64,000 nt of DNA from Rhizopus arrhizus. Its lineage: Eukaryota > Mucoromycota > Mucoromycetes > Mucorales > Rhizopodaceae. Under the pieces are notes generated by a model that worked only from the letters and a program-made list of their open reading frames with translations, was not told the origin of the DNA and made no database searches. This document shows positions 23,260-32,958 of the stretch, one piece after another. The number at the start of each line of letters is the position of its first letter. The first letter of the stretch is position 1. The position numbers and the translations under genes were made by a program. The stretch lies in the NCBI GenBank assembly GCA_024220505.1, contig JAKZZE010000003.1, positions 620,001 through 684,000 of the forward strand, given 5' to 3'.

Positions 23260-25307
23260 TCAATAATGGTATACAATCAAAATCTTATCTCTATAATATT
23301 TCAATACTAGACCTAACTGTCTTCGTGAAATGCCTTCTCTGTAAATAATCTCATCAATATGGTTATGTCCTTTCATATACGGTTTCAATCTCTCAAATAA
23401 GTCTCCTACTTCTTTAGGTGCCCTTTCATGACTTGTCCTTTTCAACTTATCACCGCTGTTTGAGCTAGAAGTCATTACATCTTCTGCATTGTCATAGGAT
23501 AATGGTTGCTGATGAGATGTATTGTCTTGTATCAAAATAAGGTACATATGTACTTGCACAACAAGGTCTTTTCGAATGAGCCAAGTAATTGCTTCTAAAT
23601 ATTGGTTTTTAAGCTCTTTGATTCGATACACTTGATGGTATTGCTGTGTATGCTGGAGTTTGGATAATAAAATGGGTAAACTTAGATTTGGAATATGTTG
23701 CTTGAAGTCAGCTTCTAAACTTGCCATGCTATCGATACAAATGATAAGAAAAGGTTTGGATCGTTTTCTCTATTCTCAGTTACTATTTTCTTTTTTTTTT
23801 TTTGGGATTCTTACTCTTCTAGTTTTGCAGTAGGTGATACTACATATATATTCCTGGTGCTAATTGTATTGATGAGTTTTGCTTTACGCCAATAAATTAA
23901 ATGGGCTGCAAGCCGGTATATCTGGGCTAGTGAACAATCAAGTAACAAGTGTAATTCTTGCAAGCTTATTATATTTATTAGTTGTCATCGATCGACGTCT
24001 AGATAAGCTCTTTGTTTTACCTTTGAGTGGGGGTCAATATCTGTACTAACTGAACAAGAGTCGGACTCGCGTCTAGAGGCATATTCTTCAAAACTTCTTC
24101 AGGATCTTCTAGGAGCAGCAAGGTATGATAGGGACATAAAATCGGATAATTATCATATTCATAACCAGCTACAGCATAGATATCCATCAAAGAAGAAGTT
24201 GTTGGAGATTTGAAGTTATCCTCTGGAGAGTTTTTTTCATTAATCTTGTTTGTTCCAAGCACAGGTATCTGTAAAGACAAATCAATAAAGTCGTTAATGA
24301 TGACATGTGCTGCTGTATTAGAGGAAACAGCAGTATAAATTTGCCGGATATCTCTGGCTAATGACGATTCTTGAAGTATTTCTCTCATCACTTGATAATA
24401 AGGAGTCCCTGTATAACAACTACTTTAGTTTATGTTCCATTGTTTATTGTCATCGAGTACCTTTATTATATGCTTCTTCCTTCAAAATCAAGACTTTTTC
24501 TATTTCTTCTTGTACATAACCGCATCTCAATTGTTCATATCTTAACGCAGACGAGTACTTCAGAATAACGTGCCTATACAAAGTTTCTACTTGTGAATTG
24601 AGCTCTAGATCTGGGGGTGACATGACAAACACGACGTGAAACAATGTCATATGAATAGATCCAGGTGAGGTATCCGATACACTATCACCATCATGATTGT
24701 CTGTCGCATCATCGCTGCTGTCCCTGTCGCTTTCATTGTTGTCACTGATACTGTTCATAGCACTGCTCTCGTTATTGTTATGGTTATTATTATTGCTACT
24801 GGAACTACTGACACTCTGGTCGTCATTTTGCTCATGATTGTTGATATTAGTCGACGGAGAGCTATTGGGTGTTGAAGTAGATTGCGATGATGTATTGGAT
24901 AAATCTTGAACCCCTTCATCCTGCTCCTTGCAACTTGATTCTGTCTGCAGTGAACTCAAACTAACAGGATGCCCTACAAATGTCAAGTCGTCTATACAAA
25001 GTTGAAATTTACGATCGCATAAAGGTAATTTTGGAGCCATAGCGTCTGCTAAAAAAGAAACATCAATATTAAATATGGTATCGCGCCCTGCAAAGGCATC
25101 TTTGCTATTGTTGTTCATTTGGGTTGATCGCTGGTCATTTGCATTCAGTCGACTTGTCATTGAGGAGCCATAAAAGACTTCTTCGGCTCCACTGCTGCCG
25201 CCACGCTGAGATGACGAAGGTCGTTTAGGATTTGGGGGGTAGCTAAATAAGTAATGGTGGCCTCTTGTTGAATTAACCACTAAAAATATAGCTAGTAGTG
25301 AACTCAT
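23260..25307 (-). CDS. NPR3: Npr3/NPRL3, GATOR1-SEACIT subunit
   Basis: Npr3 with Npr2 and Iml1 forms SEACIT/GATOR1, the GTPase-activating complex that inhibits TORC1 at the vacuole when amino acids are scarce. The first exon starts MSSLLAIFLVVNSTRGHHYL, then FSYPPNPKRP, and further on CDRKFQLCIDDLTFVGHPV. After a Ser/Asn-rich insert comes FHVVFVMSPPDLELNSQVE and RHVILKYSSALRYEQLRCGY. The second exon (about 24391-24017) has YPILCPYHTLLLLEDPEEVL. A third (about 24000-23810) has LAQIYRLAAHLIYWRKAKL and IYVVSP. The last exon, joined at GA|C to give LEDMASLEADF, ends HIDEIIYREGISRRQLGLVL, the conserved C-terminal helix. All major family blocks are present. The low-complexity Asn/Ser insert (about 24690-24900) is longer than usual. 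Confidence 0.93.
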
Positions 25308-25941
25308 TGAAGCATATAAAATAAAATAAAAAAAATGGATAAATCAAGTAGCGCAGTTACAATCACCTTTTCAAATTGTAAAACAAAATCCATGGCTCAT
25401 AAAAGAAGTTTGAGCATACATTAATGGTTAGATAGTAGCACAAGAAGCATAATCAACCAGTAGAATAATCATAAAAGATTCCGCTAAAACTGTCAACTGC
25501 CATGTTCTAGAATACAAAGTCGTCTCTAGCTGACCATATTAAAAATCAGGAATGCATGTACTAGTGTGTTTTTTTGATAAACCTACTTTAACTTAAAGTT
25601 ATGAAAGAATATTGACCAAGTCCGGTTCTTTTCTTTATATCTTTGCTTAGAATTGCACTATATTTAAATCATGTTTAACTTGGGTCAATGTATAAATTAA
25701 GACCATAAATAAAGCCTTGATGAATAAGAAAGAAAATGAGTGTTTATGACAAGTTGTGAAAACATTAAATATATTTCACACTATTACGATGCCCGTCTTG
25801 TCATGTTTTGAAAGTATTTTGATCTTTGCCTTCGATTACAGGGAAACATGTATGCTTTCACGTGATATTTCGTAGTTGATAACAGCATTTGCCGAAACGA
25901 GTCCCTATCTTTCCCTTTTTCTTCTCTTCTTGAGTTTTATA
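25308..25941. other. divergent promoter region of NPR3 and the bHLH gene
   Basis: 634 bases between divergent start codons. Apart from an E-box at 25858-25865 I see no other recognisable motif. No coding signal. Confidence 0.5.
25858..25865. promoter_or_regulatory. palindromic E-box (TCACGTGA)
   Basis: A perfect TCACGTGA palindrome lies 76 bases before the bHLH start codon. Max/USF/MiT-type bHLH proteins bind CACGTG cores, so it is a candidate autoregulatory site or a site co-regulating the divergent Npr3 gene. It could also be chance. Confidence 0.45.
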
Positions 25942-26601
25942 ATGACAAGTCAACAAGAACAAGCAAGTTTTATGAATGCCTTATTGATGCCTGGTAAAAT
26001 CCTATAGTAAATTATCCAGTCTAACAACAAATAGAGAATATTGTATATCAACAACCACTTACAAGTAACAATAAGCGAGCTTTTGAAGATATAGAAGCTA
26101 TACAACAAGAATCTTCACTTAAAAAGGAACGTAAGCCACGCAAAGCGTTGCATGAATTATTAACAGACAAAGAAAAGAAGGCAAATCACATTGCTTCGGA
26201 AAAGAAGCGTAGACAGAATATCAAATTAGGATTTGATCAGCTTATTGAGATCGTACCCTCACTTACAGAAGGGAACAGGTCGGAAGCACTCATTTTACAA
26301 AAATGTATATAAGCAATTATAAAGGATAAAAGGTTACTTATTAAAAAAAAAGCTGTGGATCATATTAAGCATTTGGTTGGCGTAAAAGATGACTTGAAAA
26401 GTCAAATAAAAAGTCTTCAGAGCATCTTGGGTGAATCGTAAGTTATAAAACTACTTATTTTTTATTGTGCATCTGTTTGATATTGATTACATAGCAATTT
26501 TGATGATGAAGTAAGTGATCTCAGCTATAATGTTTATAATAACTGATTTAATCTTTCGCTTACAGTATTCTGAAGATGACTTTACTTTTCCATCTTTTTA
26601 A
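25942..26601 (+). CDS. small bHLH transcription factor
   Basis: Exons 25942-25993, 26035-26304, 26353-26437, 26495-26510 and 26566-26601 join into 152 residues. All joins restore codons. The core reads KKANHIASEKKRRQNIKLGF (basic region and helix 1, with the H-E-R-R contact pattern that selects CACGTG E-boxes), then FDQLIEIVPSL, a loop with NRSEALILQKSVDHIKHLV (helix 2). A short helix LKSQIKSLQSILGES follows and may extend the dimer interface. The last residues are acidic (NFDDEYSEDDFTFPSF) and could be an activation patch. The fourth exon is a 16-base microexon. Size and class resemble small fungal MLX/INO4-like partners. The exact orthology is not decided. The Ser at QKSVDH is created by splicing T|CT. 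Confidence 0.88.
26495..26510 (+). other. 16-base microexon of the bHLH gene
   Basis: It is bounded by TTACATAG before and GTAAGTG after, and encodes only part of the acidic tail (SNFDDE with the flanking base). Skipping it would shift frame, since 16 is not a multiple of three. Confidence 0.7.
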
Positions 26602-26878
26602 TTATCTTTTGTTATTAAGGGTAATTCCTAGTTTGACAGCAGAAGTATATTATTCAAACTAAAGATGTAGTAAATTTTATCAATAAAGTAGCATCCAAAT
26701 AGTACACATAGTATAACTTTGTGTGAAAGTGAATGTTTGATATAGCAAATAAATTTAAAATCAACAAGACACGCTCTCCCTCTTCCAAACTACAGAAAAA
26801 AAAATCACTGTAAAGATATGTGTACAACGTTTATTGTTATATGTTCAAAAATGGAGAAGAGCGGAAAGAAAAAGCAAT

Positions 26879-27310
26879 TTAGTGAGCATCTTCACGCTTG
26901 GAGATGTATTCGACGGCTTGTTGAACACTTTGAATAGCATCAGCATCATTATCTGGGATTTCAACTGAGAACTCTTCTTCAATTGCCATTACTACTTCAA
27001 CGGTGTCTAAACTGTCTAAGCCAAGATCCTTGATGAAGTTGGCTTGAGGTGTAACCTAAAGCAACAAGCAATAAGTGATCTGATACTTTTCTCTCTTCTC
27101 TTTGTTACTTATTGTCAAATGATGAGTTACCTTTTCGGGATTAACCTTGTCAAAGCCCTTAAGAATGTTGAGGATACGAGATTCAACAGTCTCACCGTGG
27201 GCAGAAGCATACATGCGGGACATGAGGGCAGGTGCAACCATACGTGTCATGAGAGGACGTTGTGCAGATCTGGAAGCAGCAGACAGGATAACACGAGGGT
27301 AGAAAACCAT
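26879..27310 (-). CDS. ACP1: mitochondrial acyl carrier protein
   Basis: Acyl carrier protein of mitochondrial type II fatty acid synthesis, also a structural subunit of complex I and a partner of LYR proteins in many eukaryotes. Exon 1 (27310-27131) begins [20 protein letters not shown], an Arg/Ser/Ala-rich presequence, and continues [19 protein letters not shown]. Exon 2 (27055-26879) starts [20 protein letters not shown]. The Ser of the DSL motif is the phosphopantetheine attachment site. The end is [11 protein letters not shown]. Total 118 residues, typical size for the precursor. Intact. Confidence 0.95.
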
Positions 27311-27998
27311 TTTTTCTTTAAATGTCTATTGTAAGTAAAAGAAAGTCTATCAGAAAAAAATTGTAAAAACCCTGCTTTGCACTCACCCCGTCTTCCTTCA
27401 CTACCGGAGTTTACAAAAATGAATGACGTAGACGATTTGTCACAAATTATTTATTTCACCAAAACAGGAATAAAAGGTTTACTTTGTTGAGCCACAAAAA
27501 TGAAATGATGCAATGTTTTCTGTTTTTTATGAATGAAAATTTTAATGTTTATTAAAACTCATTAAAGAGTATAAGGATTAAGAGTGATGCAAGTGTATGA
27601 AATAGTGACTTGTAAAAATACAAAAGATATTAGCATAGATAATTGTAAGCAGATAGTTTCAATGGTTCTTTATGAATTTGATTGATGACAATCTCATCCA
27701 AGACAGGAATCTGTTCAAAGAATTGTTGTCAGTAAGCTTTCCATTCAAATCGGATGACTGTAGCAAAAAAGAAAGCATAAATTGTAAACTTGTCATGGTA
27801 GTGTAAGATATAGTAATTGGATAGTCTAAGTGTAGATAAATTCTGGAATATTGTGCTGCAGTTAGGATCTTTAGGATTTGACAAGTATTTCTTGAAAGCC
27901 GCTTTCCACAGGTCTTGTTTTTGAATTCAAGTAAAGAGCATATGCTGATCTATTTCTGATAATTTGTATAGAGGTACTCTTTGCTTTTTATAACAGCA
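27311..27998. other. intergenic region with element debris
   Basis: It contains the repeat copy at 27533-27591. On the minus strand at about 27640-27790 there is coding-like debris (VLDEIVINQIHKEPLKL) with stops. This looks like remnant mobile DNA upstream of the Fanzor element. No intact gene. Confidence 0.45.
27533..27591 (-). repeat. dispersed about 60-bp repeat, copy 2
   Basis: Inverted match to 9278-9338, sharing GAAAATTTTAATGTTTAT and ATAAGGATTAAGAGTGATG. It lies in the debris region before the Fanzor element. Confidence 0.7.
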
Positions 27999-28105
27999 TT
28001 TTAATCTAAAATGAGACGATTTAATAAAATAAATTAGACACTTTAAAAGATAAAAGAGACGAACGCCAAATTTTTTTGAGTCAAATGAACAAAACAAATT
28101 AGACA
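27999..28105 (+). repeat. left terminal inverted repeat of the Fanzor element
   Basis: It pairs with 30721-30828 in reverse. The outermost about 35 bases are identical up to AATAAAATAA. The inner part diverges slightly. Confidence 0.85.
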
Positions 28106-28478
28106 AAGCAAATTCTTTTTGTAGACAGTTTTATCGTTGCCACCTTTTGCTGTGGAGTATAACGTAATTGAGAAACTGGTTGTATGCACACATATCATTA
28201 GCTTTATAGTATTGTATCTGAAATGACAACAGTATAAGCACTTTCTTCACAATGTCTAAGAGAGACAGAGTTTATAATTCAATCATCAAGACATTATGTT
28301 ATAAAGTACTGGACTATTTGGTCATTATTCATCATATCATATAGTATAAGGTTATAGGTAGAACTGTTTCATTGTTCTAACTCCATTCTATCAATGACAA
28401 TATGTTGTCAAAAGACAATGACAGCACAAATGACAACAGTAATAAAAAACACTGTCAATTTATCTTTTATTTTTCTTT

Positions 28479-30616
28479 ATGGAACCGCCTCTAAAAATCA
28501 TAACAGTTAAAAGTTCAATCGCTGGTATTGGGTGGAAGCCACAATATATTCCGCTACTCAAGACGCTTGTAGCTAATGTTCATACCCTTGTGTCACATAC
28601 ATTCTCCTTTTTGAAGTACATCTTTATTCATGAACTGGAAAATAACCCTGCGTTTCCCTTGGAGGATTTCATTAATGTTGACTTTTTTAAAGAAGTCTTT
28701 CTGTCACTCCTCAAAAACTACAAACCAGACAAGCAGAAAGCTTCGACAAAATCAAGAACTTACAAAGGGCTAGTACTCAACTATCGACACCAGTACTTTC
28801 AGTGCTGTTCGTACGAGCCAATTAATATGAAGTATGCTCATCAGATAGCCTCTTATGAAATGGTAAAGATCGTCACTGCTTATCTGAATGGGGTCAAGGT
28901 TCAATTCGGAAACAAAGTTCGAATGTTTCTTAACTTGCTCTTAAAGAAGAACGAAAGAATCAAGGCGCTGAAAAGCGAGATGAAGAAAAACAAGGGAACA
29001 GAGAAGGAGATTGTGGCAACTATAAAGACAATAACAGAGCAGATAAGCAAGGTCAAGTTGGCTATATCGTCAAGGAGCATTGAAGATGTTCCCAAAGAGT
29101 TTTTCTCCTCAAATGATTTAGATAAAATCCGTAATCTTTTTGACTCGTATTCGACGGATTATCGATTTGCGAAAGGCTCGATCTATTACGACTGCAAAGC
29201 TAACCCTCTCAAGCACATAAAAGCGTACTATAGACTATCAAGCATGTGCGAAGCGCTTCAAAACAAATCATTCAATTGCTTTCCATTAAGAAAGGGCTTC
29301 ATACCATCGTATATGACGATTGATACATATATTTTAAATACTCAAATCTTGAAGAATTCCATCATCAGCCACTTGGATAAAGAAGTAGTATGGGGAGCCG
29401 TTCTTGATGTTAGATCAAAAGCGATGAAACCACAAGGAGAAAGAAGGATCATGAAGTTTAGAGGTACGATATACACAGATGGCGTAGGTGTGTCGGTGTT
29501 AAAGCAAAGCTACGATACAATGAAGAAAGGTGGCAGCAGTGGTGGAAAGCCAAAGTCTATTAAAGCAGAAGAATTCCAGTACATTGAGAAGTTGGGAAAA
29601 GAAGAGTTGCTGGCTGGTGTTGGCAAATGTGTATTAATTGATCCTGGCCGTCGAGACTTGCTTTACTGTATGCATGAAAAGAGTACTGTTGAAAATAAAA
29701 TGATTTACCGATATACAAGCAACCAAAAAGCAATCGAAACTAAATCTAGAAAATTCAGGAAGCTCAGGAACAACTTGAAGAGAGACGAAGTGATTGCAGC
29801 CGAGCTTTCCCTGTCGCATTTCAAATCTTCAACTGTCAACAAAGACAAGTTTATCGAGTATCTTCAAGAAAGAGCCAAAGTCACCCATGTCATGAAAGCG
29901 TACTACTTAAATGAAGATCGCCCTGCAGCAGAAGATCAGGGTGCCGGTGGTTTTTTACCCTTTAGAAAAATGAAGTTCTCAAGTTTCATCAATCAGCAAC
30001 AAGCAGACAAACGGTTAGCCAAGAAGCTTAGAGAGAGGTTTGGGAATGATTCTATCTTAATACTTGGTAATTGGTCGGCAGGAAAGGTAAAGTATCATGA
30101 ACCCATTAGAGGTGTCGGAATGAGAAGAATGTTAGCCAAAGAAGGCTTCCAGGTGTACCTCCTTGACGAGTTCCGGACTTCTAGTCTGTGCCCTTCTTGC
30201 CAAAATGGTGAACTTGAAACGTTTAAAAAAGTGCAGAATCCTAGACCATATCAAAGAGAAAAGTATCCCGTTGTAGACCGTCATGGCCTTTTAAGGTAAG
30301 TGCTTTTTATATGCAAGTAAAAAAAAATAACAAGCTTTCATAATTTCTGCTCAGGTGCAAAAACCAACAATGTTTAAAGGCTGTGATGAGCACAATAGAA
30401 ACTACTGATAAAGCCCCTCTTCGTCGTCTTTGGAATCGTGATATGGCTGCTACGTTAAACTTTAGACAAACCCTTTTTAGCCTGCGTGCAAATGGTGAAA
30501 GACCAGAACGTTTCTGCAGATCGAAAAAACTCTCCACCGGCTCTAAAAGAAAGGATATGTCATCACCATCAGCTAGTACTAGTCAACCGACGAAAAGACA
30601 AAATAATCCTTTGTAG
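28479..30616 (+). CDS. Fanzor-family RNA-guided nuclease (eukaryotic TnpB homologue)
   Basis: Exons 28479-30295 and 30355-30616 join (TTAAG|GTAAGT ... CTCAG|GTGC) into 692 residues. The intron falls between the two halves of the zinc finger. The N-terminal half is helical and basic. RRIMKFRGTIYTDGVGVSVL (about 326-345) matches the F-x-G-x-I-x-TDG-V-x-V-S block of Fanzor/TnpB wedge regions. The RuvC core follows: LIDPGRRD with Asp388; a strand ILILGNWSAG (526-535) where TnpB proteins usually carry the catalytic Glu; LLDEFRTSSLCPSC with Glu564 and Cys571/574; CKNQQC with Cys607/612 closing the finger; and WNRDMAATLN with Asp635. Loss of Glu at the canonical strand with a Glu in DEFRTS fits the rearranged active site reported for Fanzors. 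The C-terminus is basic (KKLSTGSKRK), a likely nuclear signal. The frame is intact, so the gene may be functional. No transposase is fused to it. Confidence 0.9.
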
Positions 30617-30828
30617 TTAACGCTGCATTAATCCCAGATATAGTGTAAGTCTTTGAACAATAATATAAGGGATTGCTCGTCAACATTTTTTTGAACATGT
30701 GTCTACAAAAAGAACCTGTATTGTCTAATTTGTTTTACTCACTTGTCTCAAAAAAATCTGACGTTAGTCTCTTTTATCTTTTAAGCCGTCTAACTTATTT
30801 TATTAAATCGTCTCATTTTAGATTAAAA
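30617..30828 (+). ncRNA. candidate guide (omega) RNA region of the Fanzor element
   Basis: In characterised TnpB and Fanzor loci the guide RNA is transcribed from the 3' end of the element, overlapping or following the gene, with the guide coming from sequence beyond the element edge. Here about 210 bases lie between the stop codon and the right element end, including the whole right TIR. This placement is the only evidence. No structure was computed. Confidence 0.3.
30721..30828 (-). repeat. right terminal inverted repeat of the Fanzor element
   Basis: Inverted partner of 27999-28105. It ends GATTAAAA at 30828, and the outer blocks TCATTTTAGATTAAAA and ACTTATTTTATTAAATCGTC match the left arm. 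Confidence 0.85.
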
Positions 30829-31255
30829 CACTATAAAACCGTAAATTGGTATAAGAAATAAGGCTGTACTTGGTAATGACTGTCGTGAATATTGTATCAG
30901 AATAAGCTCAAAGTGATTTGATAAGCTATAATTATTAAATCTTGTGATATTGGCTAGATAGAAGAAGAAAGAGAACTGGCAGTAAAGCTGTTATACATTT
31001 AATGTTATTAACTTGGAAAAAGCAAAAAGAGGTATAGGTGCTTTTAAAAGAACAATATATACGTTGTATTTTTTTTAAAGCAAATCCTGTGTATAATGAT
31101 TTTATGTGTTTTTTGTTTTTCCATACTTTTGATAGAATTCGTGACACACCAAGTGCATTTGAGTGCTCCTTTTTAGAAGTCACATGCACAGTAGTGCAAC
31201 TCAATAAATGCCAAATAGCAAATGCATTTTTGCATTTTTTTTTTTTTTTGTCAAC
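30829..31255. other. intergenic region upstream of the UBE2J gene
   Basis: AT-rich promoter-side sequence with a T tract shortly before the start codon. No coding signal. Confidence 0.4.
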
Positions 31256-32390
31256 ATGAGTGGAAAGTACAATGCAAAAAACTTAGGTACTTATTTAAAG
31301 ACTTATTCGATATCGTAATATCCTAAATTTAAATATTTCGCTTAGGTATTAAAAGGATTATGCAAGAAGCAAAAGAGCTTTCTGAGGAAAATGCTTACGA
31401 ATACTGTGCTCAACCTTTAGAAGTAAAGCTCGTAGTCAGTACAGCTTATTCACATTTTTGCTTACATCAATAACTAGGATAATCTATTTGAGTGGCATTT
31501 TACTATTCGTGGGCCTGAAGATACAGAATTTGCAGAAGGAAGGTAAAAGAAAACTAACGTACGAAAAGAGTTGGTATAGAAGTTAATACAAACCTAGGTA
31601 TCATGGTCGCATTCTTCTTCCCTCGGAGTATCCATTTAAACCACCTGAGATCATGTTCTTGACTGTAAGAGAACCTTCAAGTGTACATTAATTCACCGAC
31701 TCAACTTGTTACTATTTTTATAGCCAAATGGACGTTTTGAGCTCCATAAAAAGATTTGCCTAAGCGTTACTGACTTTCATCCAGAATTTTGGCAGCCGGC
31801 CTGGGGAAGTAAGTTAGAGGTCTTATATAAAGTAGAAGATACACTAATGAATAGTGCTAATCCATAGTTCGTACAATTTTACTTGCTGTCATTGCTTTTT
31901 TCCCTACACATGCTAAAGGAGCTATTGGTGGCCTAGACTATTCACCTGAAGAACGAGCACGGCTTGCAAGAGAGTAAGTGAATTTGATAAAGGGAGAAAA
32001 CAAAAAAAAAGAAAAAAAAAGAATGCCCAAATGCTAATGCAATGTAGGTCCATTAAATGGGTTTGTCCAGATTGTCACATGCACGTTAAAGATGCTTTGC
32101 CCGCGCTTAAAGTGGAAGGAGCTAAAGTTAAACATGAAGATATGCCGAACTTCTCGTTAAACTATAAAACAACCAAAGAGGCCTTTTCTGAATCCTCTGG
32201 TGGATCTAATTTAAATCCTTCGTCGCAAGATAAAAAATTAAGAGATAATGCTGGTCATCATACAACATCTAATCATACACTTTCACAAGGTGCAAGATCT
32301 CAAAACAGCGATTCAACATGGATAGGGGCCTTAGTAGGTATCTTGATCCCATTTTTAGCACTGTTTATTTATAACACAATGTCTTCATAA
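31256..32390 (+). CDS. UBE2J/Ubc6-type tail-anchored ubiquitin-conjugating enzyme
   Basis: Ubc6/UBE2J enzymes are ER-membrane E2s that serve ER-associated degradation. Exon 1 (31256-31286) encodes MSGKYNAKNL and joins through G|GT to GIKRIMQEAKELSEENAYEY. Later exons give FEWHFTIRGPEDTEFAEGRY, LPSEYPFKPPEIMFLT, PNGRFELHKKICLSVTDFHP (the Cys of KICLS is the catalytic residue), EFWQPAWGIRTILLAVIAFF and THAKGAIGGLDYSPEERARL. The last exon (from about 32047) has a Ser/Asn-rich linker and a C-terminal membrane segment, IGALVGILIPFLALFIY, followed by only a few residues, as in tail-anchored proteins. The long linker and FPTHAKGAIGGLDY block are closer to UBE2J1 than to short Ubc6. Intact. Confidence 0.93.
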
Positions 32391-32958
32391 TTGTGTTCAC
32401 AATCATTAAAGGACTGTTATTTATGTTAAAGAATGAACCTTTTTTGGATTAATCGCATAGTCTTCCATTGTTTCTACGTACTGCCTTTAGCATGCTTTAT
32501 AAAACAGCAGTTATAGTATAGTAATAACGGTAAAATGAGCTCTGTAGTTTCCTATAAACACAATATGATGATTACATGAAAAATTACTTTGTCAAAGCAA
32601 TACACAGACAGCCATCTTTAGCCGTTCATTATTTGCGAACTGAATTGACTAAGCTTCTTAGTGAACTTATTTTTCTTTGATATACAAAAGCCTTTTTTAT
32701 AGGAAAACATTCAATGCCGTGCAATGCACAAACACAGACTTTGAGTAAAGTGAAAGGTGGTACACTACATCCAAAAATTATTCGCGCATTTTGAAAACAA
32801 AATTTGGCATGCTTTTGAAATGCGTGAATAATTTTTGGATGTAGTGTATCACCTTTCATTTTAATTTTACGACTCAGACAGATGATAATTTATTAAAAAA
32901 AACGTGAAAGATCTTGGGGTTGTGTCTTTTTCTTCTTTTCCATTTTTATTAATAAAAT
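32391..32958. other. intergenic region with hairpin element
   Basis: It holds the 3' flank of the UBE2J gene, the hairpin at 32751-32858, and a 100-base AT-rich leader before the septin ATG. No coding signal. Confidence 0.5.
32751..32858. mobile_element. hairpin-forming MITE-like element
   Basis: Left arm 32751-32791 and right arm 32818-32858 are 41-base inverted repeats with two mismatches by eye, separated by a 26-base loop. The arm reads outward GTACACTACATCC then AAAAATTATTCGCGCA. A TA dinucleotide precedes the CACTACATCC block on each side, as in TA-targeting Tc1/mariner MITEs. The structure sits about 100 bases upstream of the septin start codon, so it could influence its promoter. It could also be two facing ends of a larger, deleted element. 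Confidence 0.65.

Larger units (their letters stand above)
27999..30828 (+). mobile_element. TIR-bounded DNA transposon carrying a Fanzor gene
   Basis: Two arms of about 107 bases in inverted orientation (27999-28105 and 30721-30828) enclose 2.8 kb. By eye about 11 of 107 positions differ. The arm ends read TTTTAATCTAAAATGAGACG. The only gene inside is the Fanzor-like CDS at 28479-30616, so no transposase is visible and the unit is presumably mobilised in trans. No clean target-site duplication is visible. TA dinucleotides occur near both ends, so a TA-duplicating (Tc1/mariner-like) mechanism is possible but unproven. Fanzor proteins are known to travel inside several classes of eukaryotic DNA transposon. 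Confidence 0.75.
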
